A stretch of DNA of 64,000 nucleotides from Epiperipatus broadwayi (Eukaryota > Onychophora > Udeonychophora > Euonychophora > Peripatidae). Numbering within the stretch: position 1 is the first letter of the stretch; each line of letters starts with the position of its first letter. Below are positions 25,130 to 38,214 of this stretch, in pieces. The notes beneath the pieces are model-generated. The model was given only the letters and a program-made list of their open reading frames with translations, was not told the origin of the DNA and ran no database searches. The stretch is taken from contig JAQFVV010000317.1 in the NCBI GenBank assembly GCA_028023455.1, positions 443,501 through 507,500 on the forward strand, read 5' to 3'. Made by a program: the position numbers and the translations under genes.

Positions 25130-26985
25130 ATGTTGCCTGAAAGTTTGTGCATGTTTAATATTGTATTCATCTGCTAAAAAAATCCTTATTAGCACCGTCA
25201 AAAAATAAAAATAATCCCAACAAATTGTATTTCTAGCACTCCAAAATAATTAATATGTCATAATAAAACTAAGCAGGTATTTCAAAAGACTAGTTCAATT
25301 ACATTTTGATTAAATTTGTCAGCCCAAGCAATTATATTTTTTATGTGAAAGGTCTATTACATCACATTTCATTTTGTAACTTTCTTTAAATAATTGTTTG
25401 CTAAAGCCTGCTGTTATTAGGTAAGTGTGCTGCAAAGTGTTTGAACAAGCTTTTCTAAATAATTTTGTTGCAAAAGTCTTAAAATTTGGATGTTCTTTTT
25501 GCCTATTTTGAAATTGCATTGGGATGTTATATTTTGAGGAATTACTTTCTTTAAATAATTGTTTGCTAACGCTTGCTGTTAAATTATGTCATCATTGTTG
25601 TATTTTTTAATCTGCTGTTATTAGTTAAGTGTGCTGCAATCTGTTTTAACAAGCTTCTCTAAAAAATTTTGCTCCAAAAGTTTCATAATTTGAATGTTCT
25701 TTTTGCCTACTTTCAAATTGCCCATGATATATTCATCTGCGTAAAAAAAAAATCCATATTAGCACTGTCAAAAAATAATCCCAACAAATTGTATTTCTAG
25801 CACTCCAAAATAAGGAATATGTCATAATAAAACTAAGCAGGTATTTTAAAAGACTAATTCAGTTACATTTTGATTAAATTTGTTGGCCCAAGCAATTATA
25901 TTTTTCATGTGAAAGATCTGTTATGTCACATTTCATTTTGCCAAGTTATATTTTTTAATGTGAGAGGTCTATTATGTCACATTTCATTTTACAACTTTCT
26001 TTAAATAATTATTTGCTAAAGTCTGCTGTTTAATTATGCCATTATTGTTGCATTTTTTAAATCTGCTGTTATTAGGTAAGTGGGCTGCAAAATGTTTGAA
26101 CAAGCTTCTCTAAATAATTCTGCTGCAAATGCCTCAAAATTTGGATGTTCTTTTTGCCTACTTTGAAATTGCATTGAGGTGTTATATTTTGCGGAACCAG
26201 CTTCTTTAAATATTTGTTTTCTAAAGCTTGCTGTTAAATTATGCCATCATTGTTGTATTTTTTAATCTGCTGTTATTAGTTAAATGTGCTGCAATCTGTT
26301 TTAACAAGCTTCTCTATATAATTTTGCTCCAAAAACCCAAAATTTGAATGTTCTGTTTACCTACTTTTAAATTACTCACAATGTATTCATCTGTGTAAAA
26401 AAAAAATCCATATTAGCACTGTCAAAAAATAAAAATAATCTCAACAAATTGTATTTCTAGCACTCCAAAATAATTAATAGTTCATAATAAAACTAAGTAG
26501 GTGTTTAAAAAGACTAGTTCAGTTACATTTTGATTAAATTTGTTGGCCCAAGCAATTATATTTTTCATGTGAAAGATCTATTGTGTCACATTTCATTTTG
26601 CAACTTTCTTTAAATAATTGTTTGTTAAAGCCTGCTGTTGAATTATGCCATCATTATTGTATTTTTTTAATCTGCTGTTATTAGTTAAGTGTGCTGCAAT
26701 CTGTTTGAACAAACTTCTCTAAATAATTTTGCTTCAAAAGTCTCAAAATTTGAATGTTTTTTTTTTTTTTTTTTGCCTACTTTCAAATTGCCCACGATGT
26801 CTATCTTTTGTAAGTATTTGTGGGTTTTGTGCATGTGATGTACTTGGGTTTTTTGGATGTTATAAATCCAATTTTGAAATTAGTCAGGGGAACTTCTGTT
26901 TTAAGTCACATTTCATTTTACCAAGCGATTATATTTTTTAATATGAGAGGTCTATCATGGCACATTTCATTTTGCAACTTCTAAT
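25130..26985. repeat. Tandem array, about 655-bp unit, containing Merlin-end sequence
   Basis: The phrase GTATTCATCTG...AAAAAATCC...AGCAC recurs at about 25165, 25731 and 26386. The terminal-repeat-like block recurs five times with spacings of about 205, 450, 205 and 405 bp. The structure is a higher-order unit of about 655 bp, with a partial first and last unit, and it extends to a final partial copy at about 26900-26985. Copies are alike but not identical. No coding capacity. Confidence 0.8.
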
Positions 26986-28380
26986 ATGATGCAATCCACT
27001 TTTTTTATGAATTACTAAATTTGTCAGGCAGGGTTTGTTTTATGTATTTCACCGATTTTTGTTTTTTTAATTTCTGTTTTACTTATTTTTGAGTGATTTC
27101 CTCATGCGGGGGGGGGGTGTTTTATGTATTTCACTGATTTTTGTTTTTGTAATTTGTATTTTACTTATTTTTGATCGATTTCTTTGTTAGAAATTTATTG
27201 CTTGTATTGTTCTTGATGGGTACTGCAGCATTGCCTAGCAGCACAGTACAGCGCACCGAACAGTACCAAAAAAGTAAATTAAAATGTATAATGAAAATAA
27301 TTACATTTTTTTATTTAAATTGTCATAATATTATTTTAAATTGTGCTCTAAAATTTGAAATTACATTTATATTTATTGAATTATCATAAAAATGTGTTAC
27401 TATAGTGTTTGACAGAGCATAATGATCATAGTTTCCTTTTTATTGTTACTTCAAATTTCTTAACTTGTATTTTTAAAAATGAAACCTATTTCAAAAAAAT
27501 ATAAGTGTAAATGTCAATATGTATTTATATTTTTAATAATTATTGCACAAATATTTTGTCAAAGCTATCATAAATATTTTAATAAACTATAAAATTGTGT
27601 AATTTTTCCCTCATTGTTAATAACAATAAAAGAACAATTTGTTTATGTATCCAGGATCAAATAATCTATGAATCAATATCCTTCTAGACTTTTATTGGAT
27701 TTATGTAGTTTATCTTTTTGGACTACTGAAATATTCAGAATTATTTGAACTAATAAATCAATATTTACTTTATTGCCAAGTTTTATCATCCGGTAAATGT
27801 AAAACCAGCAAAATAATGCTAAAGATGCACACAAAGGAATAATTTAGGGCCAAATCACAGCAATGCTATCATAATGTGCTGCAAAGTACAATTATTATAC
27901 GGACAATTAATTTATTATATTTTTCTACATTTTTGCCCTGACCATGTAATTACATCTTTACTTAGTTGAAGGAAATTATTTTGCTGAAACTTTGATATTT
28001 AATTTTTTTAGTATTCTACATAATAATTTCCAAAACTATCATAAATTATAATACATATTTTGTTTGTGAAACCTTCACTTCAATATATATATATATGTCT
28101 GTGTCTGTGTATATATGTACATACATATGAAATGATTATACATACCAGGAAATCATCAAGAAAGCTCTCTCTTATCAAGAGTTAAGTGTGTGTTTTAGTA
28201 TTAATTTGAATTAAAATCATTTTTCTGGATCATATTTTTTCTACTTTTTCTTCCTTTCAATGAAATTGGATATTCTTTTCCATCCTTTGCTTCTTTTTCT
28301 CATAATCTATCGAAAAGAATGAAATTTTTGACTAGAATTATTTTAATAGCTTTACTTTTTGATTTTGAATGCCTTATGTG
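26986..28380. other. AT-rich non-coding DNA with an 82-bp duplication
   Basis: At 27036-27182 a unit starting TGTTTTATGTATTTCAC is present twice, 82 bp apart, separated by a run of ten G at about 27107-27117. A (TA)n/(TG)n patch lies near 28084-28130. No gene recognised. Confidence 0.6.
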
Positions 28381-28421
28381 TATATATATTAATTCTAGTA
28401 TTCTCATGGATAAAAGATGAA

Positions 28422-28585
28422 TTCATAGTATTATTTCTGGGAGCTTCTATGTAATAAAAATATAATAGCTAAATATTTGAAAAAGAAGAAACTCTGAAGA
28501 AAGTTCTTGCTATTGTACTCCAAGCGTCAGCCATTTAGCTATTATATTTTTATTACATGGAATCTCCTAGAAATAATACTATGAA
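28422..28585. mobile_element. Hairpin MITE, 53-bp arms
   Basis: Left arm 28422-28474 (starting TTCATAGTATTATTTCT) and right arm 28533-28585 (ending AGAAATAATACTATGAA) are near-perfect reverse complements, separated by a 58-bp unique loop. Length and lack of coding fit a miniature inverted-repeat element. No clear target duplication because the flanks are AT-rich. The flank just left (28381-28420) matches the flank of Penelope copy A near 21003-21040. Confidence 0.75.
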
Positions 28586-29219
28586 TATATATATATGTAC
28601 ATATCACAATGTTTATCTTATATAACATAATTCACAAATGAAAATTCATAACTCCAATTTTGGCTTAACCAACAAACATACTTTTATATATATAAAACAA
28701 TGTTTTATTGTATATTGCTAAATGCTTTTTGTTTTTTAAAATTTTTTATTCATTCTTCATATATAATAAAAAAAAAATTAAAAGTAATCAATTTAAAACA
28801 AAATTTATAGTAAAAAAAAAAAAGTATATTTTCACAGTAAAAAGCAATATAATGTTCATAACTTAACACATACATCAAGTCAACAATATATTAGCACAAA
28901 TTTCACAAACTGTCACTATTAATAAAAAAGCAAATATATGGACAGCATTTACATGTATAAATAAATATACACTCTTACTCATTTACTTCCCAAACTAAAT
29001 GTGTCACTTTATTTAAAAACAAATTAAAGTATTAATACAAATAATAATATAAATTTGTTAGTGAAATAAAAATATTTCCATGTTTAAATTCAATTTTAGA
29101 AAATATTTTATGGTAGTTATAGAAATAATAGTTTTTTCATCATTTTTTTAGTGTCAAAATTCACACAAAGTTGTAAAGTAGCTACTTACTACATACATAT
29201 TTCTGGTCAAATAGAAGTA

Positions 29220-30531
29220 CACCCGGGTCTCATTTTATGCGGATTCATTTAATGCGAAGTTATGCGATTCATGTTTCTTCTTAATATCTTTGTATGCAGT
29301 TTTCTTTTATGCAATAAAAATTATTAGATCAGAAGTTGAGCTCCGATAATGCACTATTATTGTAAATATTATAAATTTCACTCAATCATGTCATATTTAA
29401 AGTAATAGCGCATTATCGGAGTTCGACTTCCATCTAATAATTTCAATATTTTCAGTGCTTTATAATAGTACTGTAATAGATTTTATGCAATAAAGAAGTT
29501 CATAATTCACTTAAAATCAGAATTTTCCCAATTTATATATCCACATTAAATTTTTCAAGACTATAATATAAATCTGTTCGAACGTTATAGATGAAAAATA
29601 CTATGTATGTTGATGTTTTTGTATTTTAAATCACGTTCTATTTTTTGCTTTTTAAAAAAAGAGTATGTAATCAATTAATCATTTAGTGTCTGCAAGTTTA
29701 TTTTTAAAAGGTGAGTAACAGCGGTATGCACAATTAAATTTGACAATTAAAATCTGATTTTTAATTGTAATTAACAATTTAAAAATTATGTAATGTGATC
29801 TGAAATTAAGGTGATGTGAAACGATGAAATTTGATTTTTAAACGGAATTGAAAATTAAAGACAAAATAAGAATTTAATTTTTAATTGTTAGTTTTAATTA
29901 AATTTTGCCCAACAATGGTGAGTCAGTGAATTTTATTATGTTAGTCTAAGTTCTTATTTTTATTTTAAACTTTTAGTTTACTCTAATAGAGAGAAAAAAA
30001 CACCCAAGAAAATGAATTTCTTTGGAAACAAAAATTTCAATCTTAGATCGCTTAGTGAAATGTGAAGGATCAACAGTAATTGGAAAACATTTTAGTTGTA
30101 TTTCCTCTTGACTTCATTTAAGGAAAAGCGACAGTACTTCACATCACGTCACATCATGATGAATCTGATGTCTCAAATAGCGATAATAATTAAAATACCG
30201 TACATGTATGGAAAAAATGTAAATTGCGCGTAAAAATATATTGTTTTGAATAAAATTAAATACTGTAGTTAATAAAAAAAGTAAAAAAAGTTCGTCTTGT
30301 ATCAATTTTTTTTTTAAATTTGAAATTTTTTATTAGTCATATTTTATTTTTTTTATTTTTTATGCGAATTTTAAAGCAATTTTACATTGTTGCTTTCCTT
30401 TTATATGATTTTTGGAAAATTACAGTATGTATCCCCCATTTTTCAAGGTAAGGTAAGTCTATTTTTGTATGATTTTTTTTTGTGCGCACTTTCTGAGGAA
30501 CCTATCTACCGCATAAAACGAGACCCAGATG
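29220..30531. mobile_element. Complete pogo/Tigger-type MITE, 1312 bp
   Basis: The left end CACCCGGGTCTCATTTTATG and the right end CATAAAACGAGACCCAGATG form a terminal inverted repeat of about 23 bp. Both ends abut TA (29218-29219 and 30532-30533), the target duplication of the Tc1/mariner-pogo superfamily. The style (GTCTCRTTTTATGCG and subterminal ATGCGAA repeats) resembles Tigger/pogo ends, and the family assignment rests on that resemblance. There is no transposase frame, so it is non-autonomous. A truncated relative lies at 5830-6295. Confidence 0.85.
29321..29441. mobile_element. Nested hairpin MITE inside the Tigger-type MITE
   Basis: Left arm 29321-29360 (with GAGCTCCGATAATGC) and right arm 29403-29441 (with GCATTATCGGAGTTC) are reverse complements over about 38 bp with a few mismatches and enclose about 42 bp. 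It is either a second miniature element inserted in the first or a native internal hairpin. The shorter related copy at 5830-6295 lacks this part, so that copy cannot settle the question. Confidence 0.6.
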
Positions 30532-30533
30532 TA

Positions 30534-33500
30534 TTTCCATATTTCAATTCAGATTTAGGTGAATATCTTTGAAGGTTGTAACTCTAAATGATAGTTTATC
30601 GATTAATATTGTTCCGAACCTATTCGCAAAAAAATTTAGTTATATAATAAATATGGTTGATTTAAGATGTTAGTCAGCTTTCCATTGCCTGCTTCTCCAA
30701 GATTGTATTAGCTTTATGATCATTAATTCTATTGTTTTTCAATTTTCATTTAGTAGGTTTAAAGAACATCTAAATCTATCATTAAAATCTTAGCAGTTTA
30801 TGTTATAGTAAGTATCTGTAAAGTATTAACATTATCTAGAAGGCTATCAATACTTATACAGTATTGATTCTTCATATTATTTCAGATTTTTTGCTATAAG
30901 ATAGGTGACTTTTTCTGAATTATTAAAAATGCATTTTTGTGGACTTTTTTTTGCAAATGATCATTTTTAAAATCAATAATAAATTAATCCTAATATCATT
31001 AAAATATAAAAAAAAACAATAATAAATTAATCCAATACTTTTAAAGATTTAAATAGGATTTGAAAATTAAGTTTTAATTTTTAATGAGGGCAATTACTTT
31101 TATTTTTCTTGATCTTAATACTATTTTTAAATTTGTTGTCCTTCCGTATAAAAGTATACAACTGATATCCGAATATAACTCGAAAATTTTAAAAAGCAGG
31201 TATTATTAATTTGGATAAGCCTTCAATGATAGAAACTAATGTCATCGTATATAATGTAACAGGGCAGTTGTATATTCTGATATGTATATAATATGCTGTG
31301 TTCATTCATATTTATTTATTGGTCCGCGAAATTTTTATCATCATCCGTAAAAAAAAATGTATACTGTAAAGGTCATAGAAACCTTATATAAGGGAAGAAA
31401 TCAAAAGGATTTTAATGGGAGAAATTATAAAATAAAAATCAATAAATGAATAACTGAAATATAAAGAAAAGCAAAGAATGTATCCACAAGTTTATTCTTA
31501 AATAACTCGTGTGTATACATCGCTATTTATTATTGTTGTTGTTATTGCAATTGATGCTTTTACTTACAACGAAGCGTAGGAGTGTAAATTTCAAAAGTCA
31601 ATTTCATGTTGTAAGTATCAAAGGAGGTGTTTTATATATATAAACTAAAACCTTAGTTGGCTATTAAATTTTGTGTTTTAATTATGGATACCATATAAAG
31701 GAATAACAAAATTGACTATCTCTTGACTAATTAAAATTAGCATAATATTTAATTAAATCTGGTCACTTACATAATTGTGATTTTGCATCATTGAATACTC
31801 TTAAAAAGTAAAACGTTGGAATTATAAAATTTTTTTTTTAAAAAAAAAGCAAATAGTTACTAAACTATTTATTTAAAATATTATATAGCAATGTTCATAG
31901 ATCTTTATGTGTAAAACTTTTAAGAACCGCATACTTATTTGTCTTATTCTTTGTAATCTTTATAATTTAAGGCTTCTTTAACATTCGTTCAATTACGATG
32001 ATTATTCTAAATTTTTTACTAAAATTAATAATAAAAATGAATAAATGTATTTCTTTATTTTCAGTCATTTACCATCTTTTCCTTTTTTTCTCCTAATAAA
32101 TTTTAGTTACACTTATCTTTCCTTTTAAAAGCTTTTCTTCAAAATCCACAGACCCTGGCCAGAGATTTTATATGATCTAATCCTATTTTACAAACTTTGC
32201 TTGCTCGCTCCTGTGCATTGCTTTTCTATAAGAAAAAAAAAACTCTAAAGGTTATTTGTAGATGGCCAATGCTCTGTAATCCATTGGAGGCCTCTCTGAG
32301 GTAGAGGCCAGCTATTTATTGGGTTTAGTTAGAATAGCTTGGGGGCCAAGATGCATTGATTATGGTTAGAGTTTTAATTTGTGGTACTGCAGAACAGTTT
32401 CTGCAAAAGAGAAGATCATCGTAGCAGACAAAATTATTAAACTGTTTCAGCATGGAGGTCACAGCTTCACTAACAGGTTTTAAACATTTTATTTTATTTT
32501 TTTTCTAAATTAATGACTTGAACAAATACATTAGAAACATGAAAAAGCCAACGGATAAAAGCTATCAAACAAAACTCATTTATCTATTATAAAATACATA
32601 ATCCAAATAAATTTTAAAAGTATCATTTTATTAAACTTAACAAATAGTTATTTGAATTTGAAACTGTTTGCCAATCAAAAATTTTAAATTTCATTAAACA
32701 TCTTTTTTAAATAATACTCTGTAAATGTATGGGGGAGGGGAGATTATATATATATAATTGTATAAAGAATATTATATATATATATATTACATTCGTAACA
32801 ATTAAATGGTATTCCTCACACTGTCACTAATAACTTTTTATGTCTAAATAGTTTTATAGATGGAAATCTGTCACTTTTTTTAAAAATACAATATTAGAGA
32901 AGCGCTGATATATATATATATGCACTTGTATGTGTTTATATTGAAAGAATAATTATAATTTATAAAACTTTGACAAAATTATTTGCAGAGAATCGATTAA
33001 ACTCTCTAAAAATATTTTCTAAATATACAAAGCATTAGAAATCATTTTCAAAAATTACTACTGGAGAAAAAAAAATGTCCTTCTATATAATAAAAATATG
33101 CTATAATGTTGCAGTAGTGAGTAAAAAATAACTCTCTCTCGCATTATTAATATTAATGATGTAATAGATACTGCCCTTGCACTATCTGTTTTTATATTTC
33201 AAAAGCTGGTATTTGATAAATAGTGATTTCATGAGAAAATCTAATCACAAACAGTTTGTAGAGATAAACTTTTTTTTTAATTATTGATAATGACTCGTCA
33301 CAAAAATTAAATGCTAAATGTGGTCATGGTGTTAAAAATGAATAGTCCTCTTTTTTTTGTTCTGAAATTAGTGAACCATTAGCACGATATTGTGTAGATC
33401 TCTAATGTGAGGGAATGTTCCATTTTGCAATAAAATGGATCAAATTAGCACAGCAAATGATCTGCAACATCTTTCAGTATCTTTTGAAAGAAACCAAATG

Positions 33501-36500
33501 AGTCACGAGTCTATCCAAAGTAGGTTTTTTTTCTTTCAAAAAAATAGAATGATTAATTAAAAAGCATCTCAATCATGATTTTGACAAATATAGAATAATT
33601 TATTGAAATGCATGAAGTATTTTCCATAGACCAATTACAATAGTTATCCTTTTCATGTGTGTTTAGCTGAAAATGAACTTTATAAATTTTCAATGTTAAA
33701 TCATCATTCATCTACATACAAGAATTACTAGGGGCAAACATCACTGATTTTCATTATATGCTAAAGCATTAAATTGCCACATTAATTTTAATAAATAAAT
33801 ATTACTTTATGCAGAATTCTTTATACATTATATAGATCAAATTCCTTAATTTTCAAATAACATTAATGAAAACTAACTTTTTTTTTTTAATATCACTCCA
33901 AACTTGCTGATCTTCTCTCTCTCTTTTTAGAAAATATATTAGTATATCTGTTCATAATTTTTTTTAATTAATCATTGTAGCAGTATTTATTTTGTTTTCT
34001 ATACGATTAATATCTTCTAAAAGGATTTTGAAAGTTTTACTTTATATGTATCAGTTGTGGCAATTTATTTTTATGAAAAGATTTAGATATTTTTATTCAT
34101 AAATATTAAAATAATTTTGTACTTGCGATATTTGGACCCTTTTTTTAATGGAAATGATTTTTGGATGCTTTGGAGAATGTTTCTATAAAGTTTGGATTAT
34201 ATTTGTCGTTAGATATCTTTGCTGACAACTTTGATAATAAATACTTTGTGATCAGCATTTTACTATTTAAAAAAAAAAATCATGTACATATCTCTTTACT
34301 ATAGACATGATTCTAAGTTGTATCTCAGTTGCCTGGCTTATTCAAGCACTGTTATCTAATGTTTTCAAATCACATGATGGTATTTGAAATCGAAATATTT
34401 GTTCATTGAAAAAGTAAATGTATATGTAACTTGTTCATTTTTACTTTTTATTAATTGTTCTGTTATTATGAAATATTCATTGCAAACTCCTCTTATATAA
34501 ACTAACCAATTGCTAGTTAACTTAACTTCATTTTTAATGGGAATTTATTGAAGTAATTTCAGAATTTTTAAATTGATTAACTTGAATGGATTCACCTTTT
34601 TAAATTTGTTTTTACAAATTTAATGATTTTTTTTTTTTTTAAATCAAAAAATATTTGACAATATTAGAGTCTATGGCCAGTAATTAATTAACTTTAGCCT
34701 TTTCTAATTTTTATGTGAGAGAAAATATAATATTTGACAGAAAGTACAATGCTAAAAAAAAAAAAAAAAACTATTTTGTTACAAAGGAATCATTTTGGCC
34801 ACAATGAATTAAATTATGGTTAATATCATAACTATTACATTTCTAGAATGAAAATTCTATATCTACATGTTTTTTTTCTTTTATGTTTGTTTTTTTTTGT
34901 TTGTTTTTTTTTTACATTATAGGAAAACCAAAGTATTTTAAAAAGTTATTCATCTGTAGCTAGTGTTTTCTAACTGGGTAAATGAATTAATCCATACTAT
35001 GAAAAAAAAGTTTGCATTGTGTTTTGGAACAAAAATCTTTTCTGACATTAATGCTTTAAAGCAACAATCTCCAACAATCACATTTGTAGTTATATATATT
35101 TTACTTTCAGCTAACAAAAATCTTAAGCTGTGCACATATGAATGTTGAACAGAACTGCTAAGATGAATTACTTAATTGCCCAGAAGCATGATCAATTTTC
35201 AGATTTTTGAAAATGTCAAGGAAAGTTCAAATTATTCCGTTGTCATTTACTTGATTCTCAATTTTGAATTATATCTTAAATTCAAAGATTAACAATATTA
35301 TAAATAATCTCACTTTGAATGAATTTATATCATGATTCATCTGCTGCATAATGGTTTAATATTTAGAAAAGATTTTTTTATTATGTATACAATATTTTTT
35401 GTTGTTGTTATTTGGCTCTTTTCAAAATAACTAAGATTTTTAGGAATATTCTTTTGTTTGTATACTTAAACAAAAAATTTTAATGAGCACTTTAAATTTT
35501 ATGATAATATTTGTTTTGTGATTTAGAAATTTTTTTATTACATTGGCCATCTTTATAAATCAAGATAAGAGGAGTCAAATATTATAAAGTTTAATTATTT
35601 GCAATAGATGTTTAATTATTAAACAGAATATAAAATATTATCAGAATCTTAAAATGATTTAAAAGATAAATGAAATGAAAATTATATATCCAAGAAAAAA
35701 GTTAAAAAATGAGAAATTAAACATTTTACACAGTAATGGCGCAATGGAAAAAAATCAAATTATCAACTGGGCAAGGAGATTTAGTGAGTCGTTTAGAGAA
35801 TGATTATTGTAATGTATGCCTTATGGGAAAGAATGATATGAGTTTCTTCATTCATGGATGAATGAATATAGTGGAATTGATAAGTGATGAACTGATAAAG
35901 CCATCTGCAGTACAAGGGTTATATATTTCCCCAAAACAAATAAATGTGGATGGAAGTTTTTCAAAAAAATTTAATATGGATAGCAATCATTCCTTCCTTG
36001 CATGAGAATTGTTTAATGGAAAAATATTGAGATACCACTGCAGTCATGGAAATTCAGAAGTCCATGAATTCTGATTTGCCTCTTAGCAAAGATTGTTCAT
36101 GAGGTGCATGCATGGTGAAAGAAAATGTTCTGAATTTTATACTGGTAGATGTTTAGGATGTGGTGATATTAAAATGAGGAATGTGTTGGTGAAAGAAAAA
36201 AAATTTACTTATTTTTTTTAATAATACTGTTTTTATTAGTTTGTTTGTTTTTTTTATTAAGGACAATTGCAATATAAATCTTGTTGGTATATATTTGGTT
36301 GGATTTGTTACACATATTATAACAATCATTAGTAAATAATTTTCTTAATTAGAAAATATACCCATTTGATACATTAGTTATTATTATGACAAATTAATTT
36401 CATGATCAGAGCAAGAAGCTCATCATTCAAACTTAGTCTATAATTATTGTATACTAGTTTTATATCAGAATAACTGGCTCTTCATTTAATGACTTAGCCA

Positions 36501-36597
36501 GTGATCATTGTGCAGTCCATATTTTGATTGACAGTGATCATTTGTTATTCTCCATCTAACTGAACCATTTTTTAATCTTGAATTAATTTTTAATTAG
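30534..36597. other. Long non-coding stretch with one GC-richer island
   Basis: Mostly AT-rich low-complexity DNA with (TA)n patches (32743-32786, 32909-32922) and poly-T/poly-A tracts. The island at about 32140-32490 has ordinary composition. On its minus strand there is an open stretch and a polypyrimidine-CAG sequence (TGATCTTCTCTTTTGCAG) resembling a 3' splice site, but I cannot assign it. A second less biased patch lies at 35740-36150. Small open frames at 34950-35148 overlap on both strands and look fortuitous. Confidence 0.5.
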
Positions 36598-38214
36598 CAT
36601 GCATGAGGATTTGTTCTTCATCCGGTGACCTAAGTTGCCTCCAATTGTCCTCAAAAAGCTTTTCCAGCGTTAATAAGTGATCCCTAAACATAGTCCTTTG
36701 AATAAATTTTTTACACACCTTCCATGGTTCTTTACTTCCTCATTTAAAAACGAAAAAATTCCTCATTAACCACATGGCATGAAGCAGGAACCTTCCCATT
36801 CATTTTGCAGCAAAGGCACCACTCTTTATAGCATCCCTGATTCTTAGAATTTTCATGTTAGCTGGCAGTACTCTGGTTATGATATTTTGTCTAGCAGGAC
36901 TCAAAAATGGGCAAGCAGTAAAAATGTTTAATAGTTTCATCCGCCACTTTACATTTGCTATATAGTGGTTTTATTTTTGAGAAATTTCTATGATTTACCA
37001 AAAAAATGATTGGTTGGCAAGGCTTTCAAATTAAATTTTATGATAAAGTCAATATGTTTGATTTCCAAGTAGTTAATTCAGTAATGTTTGTGTGCATGTA
37101 TTTGTAAACTTGCCAGTAAGTGTTAGTGTTGTCAATAATTGATGCCGTAACTTTGAAGAATTTGTTGGCATATGCTAGCAGCTCCATGACCCACTTACTT
37201 TTTATGGGTGGTGGTGTGTCAGAAGGTTCAATCTCATCCTGTACTGAATCCACTGGCAATCTTGGATTCATTTCCTTAAGCATTGATAGGGATTTTTGGA
37301 TGAAGAAGGTGTTGAGATCATGCAACCCGAGCCCATTCAGGTCTTTCGGTCTCTGCATCTTGGCAAAACTGGTTGTTACTGTTTTTCTCTTCCACAAGAT
37401 GCGTGTGCAGACTGAGTTTATTGCATTCTGAAAGGACCTGGTTGGTTTAAGAAGTGGCATGAAGTAATTAATTCATAGAAGCACCAACATGTTAATCAAT
37501 GCTGCCTTACCCAGGAGTCCCTGAGAGAGCACTTGCAACCTTTTGGGTTTTTTCTAGAATGCTGTTTTGCAGTGCTCTTCTCATAGCCGACCTGGACAAC
37601 ACTGGAAAATCCAAGAAAGTTTTGTGGTTTCCCCGAGAATCTTGAAGAAATTGCTGTCACCCGATGGATCTTCCAGGTAGCAGATTTCTCAGAGTTTATT
37701 CTTAGCCCATATCTCAGTGTATTCATCCAGCAGTTTATATAGTTTGGGCAAGTATTTATGCAAGGGGAGGAAGACTGTAATGTCATCAACATATGATATG
37801 TGATGAACCTCCTCCCCTAGCATTGGGACAAATACTCCAGGAAGATGTTTCTCAATAGCTGTTAATAGATGGTTTACGTAAGCTATGAAACACAAGGTGC
37901 TAACAGGTGACCCCTGGGAGATTGATAGATGTGGTTTAAACCCTGGGGTCAAAGAGCCATCCAATGATGTATATATTGATCTATTTAGCAGCAGATTTGC
38001 TATGATTCTGATGTAGACTTTGGGTACCCCAAAGTGCTCCAAAATTGTGAATAATTTTGCAGGCACCATGGAGTCAAATGCTGCAAAGTCCACCTGCACC
38101 ACAATAGATCCTGATGTCTTTTTAGTCCTTATATACTCCACCAATAAGGCAAATTTCCTTACTGCCTCAATGGTGGATGATCGCTTGTGGGCAATTTGGT
38201 GCAAGGAAATTTAA
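36598..38214 (-). pseudogene. L1/Tx1-like LINE reverse transcriptase pseudogene
   Basis: On the minus strand, 37689-38204 encodes 171 residues of RT. These include IVVQVDFAAFDSM (motif A with the first Asp), PHLSISQGSPVSTLCFIAYV (motif B, QGSP) and HHISYVDDITVFL (motif C, YVDD). A shift near 37690-37790 leads to INSEKSATWKI and FLGFSS, the usual NxxKS and YLG steps after the palm. Then 37038-37460 gives KRKTVTTSFAKMQRPKDLNG and GLGLHDL, the thumb and linker signature of L1-type elements. Beyond 37038 there are stops, but a Cys-rich WCLCCKMNGK...CH string near 36770-36820 may be the C-terminal zinc knuckle. No endonuclease domain is present; the copy is 5'-truncated near 38214. Better GC content than its surroundings suggests a younger insertion. 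Confidence 0.78.
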
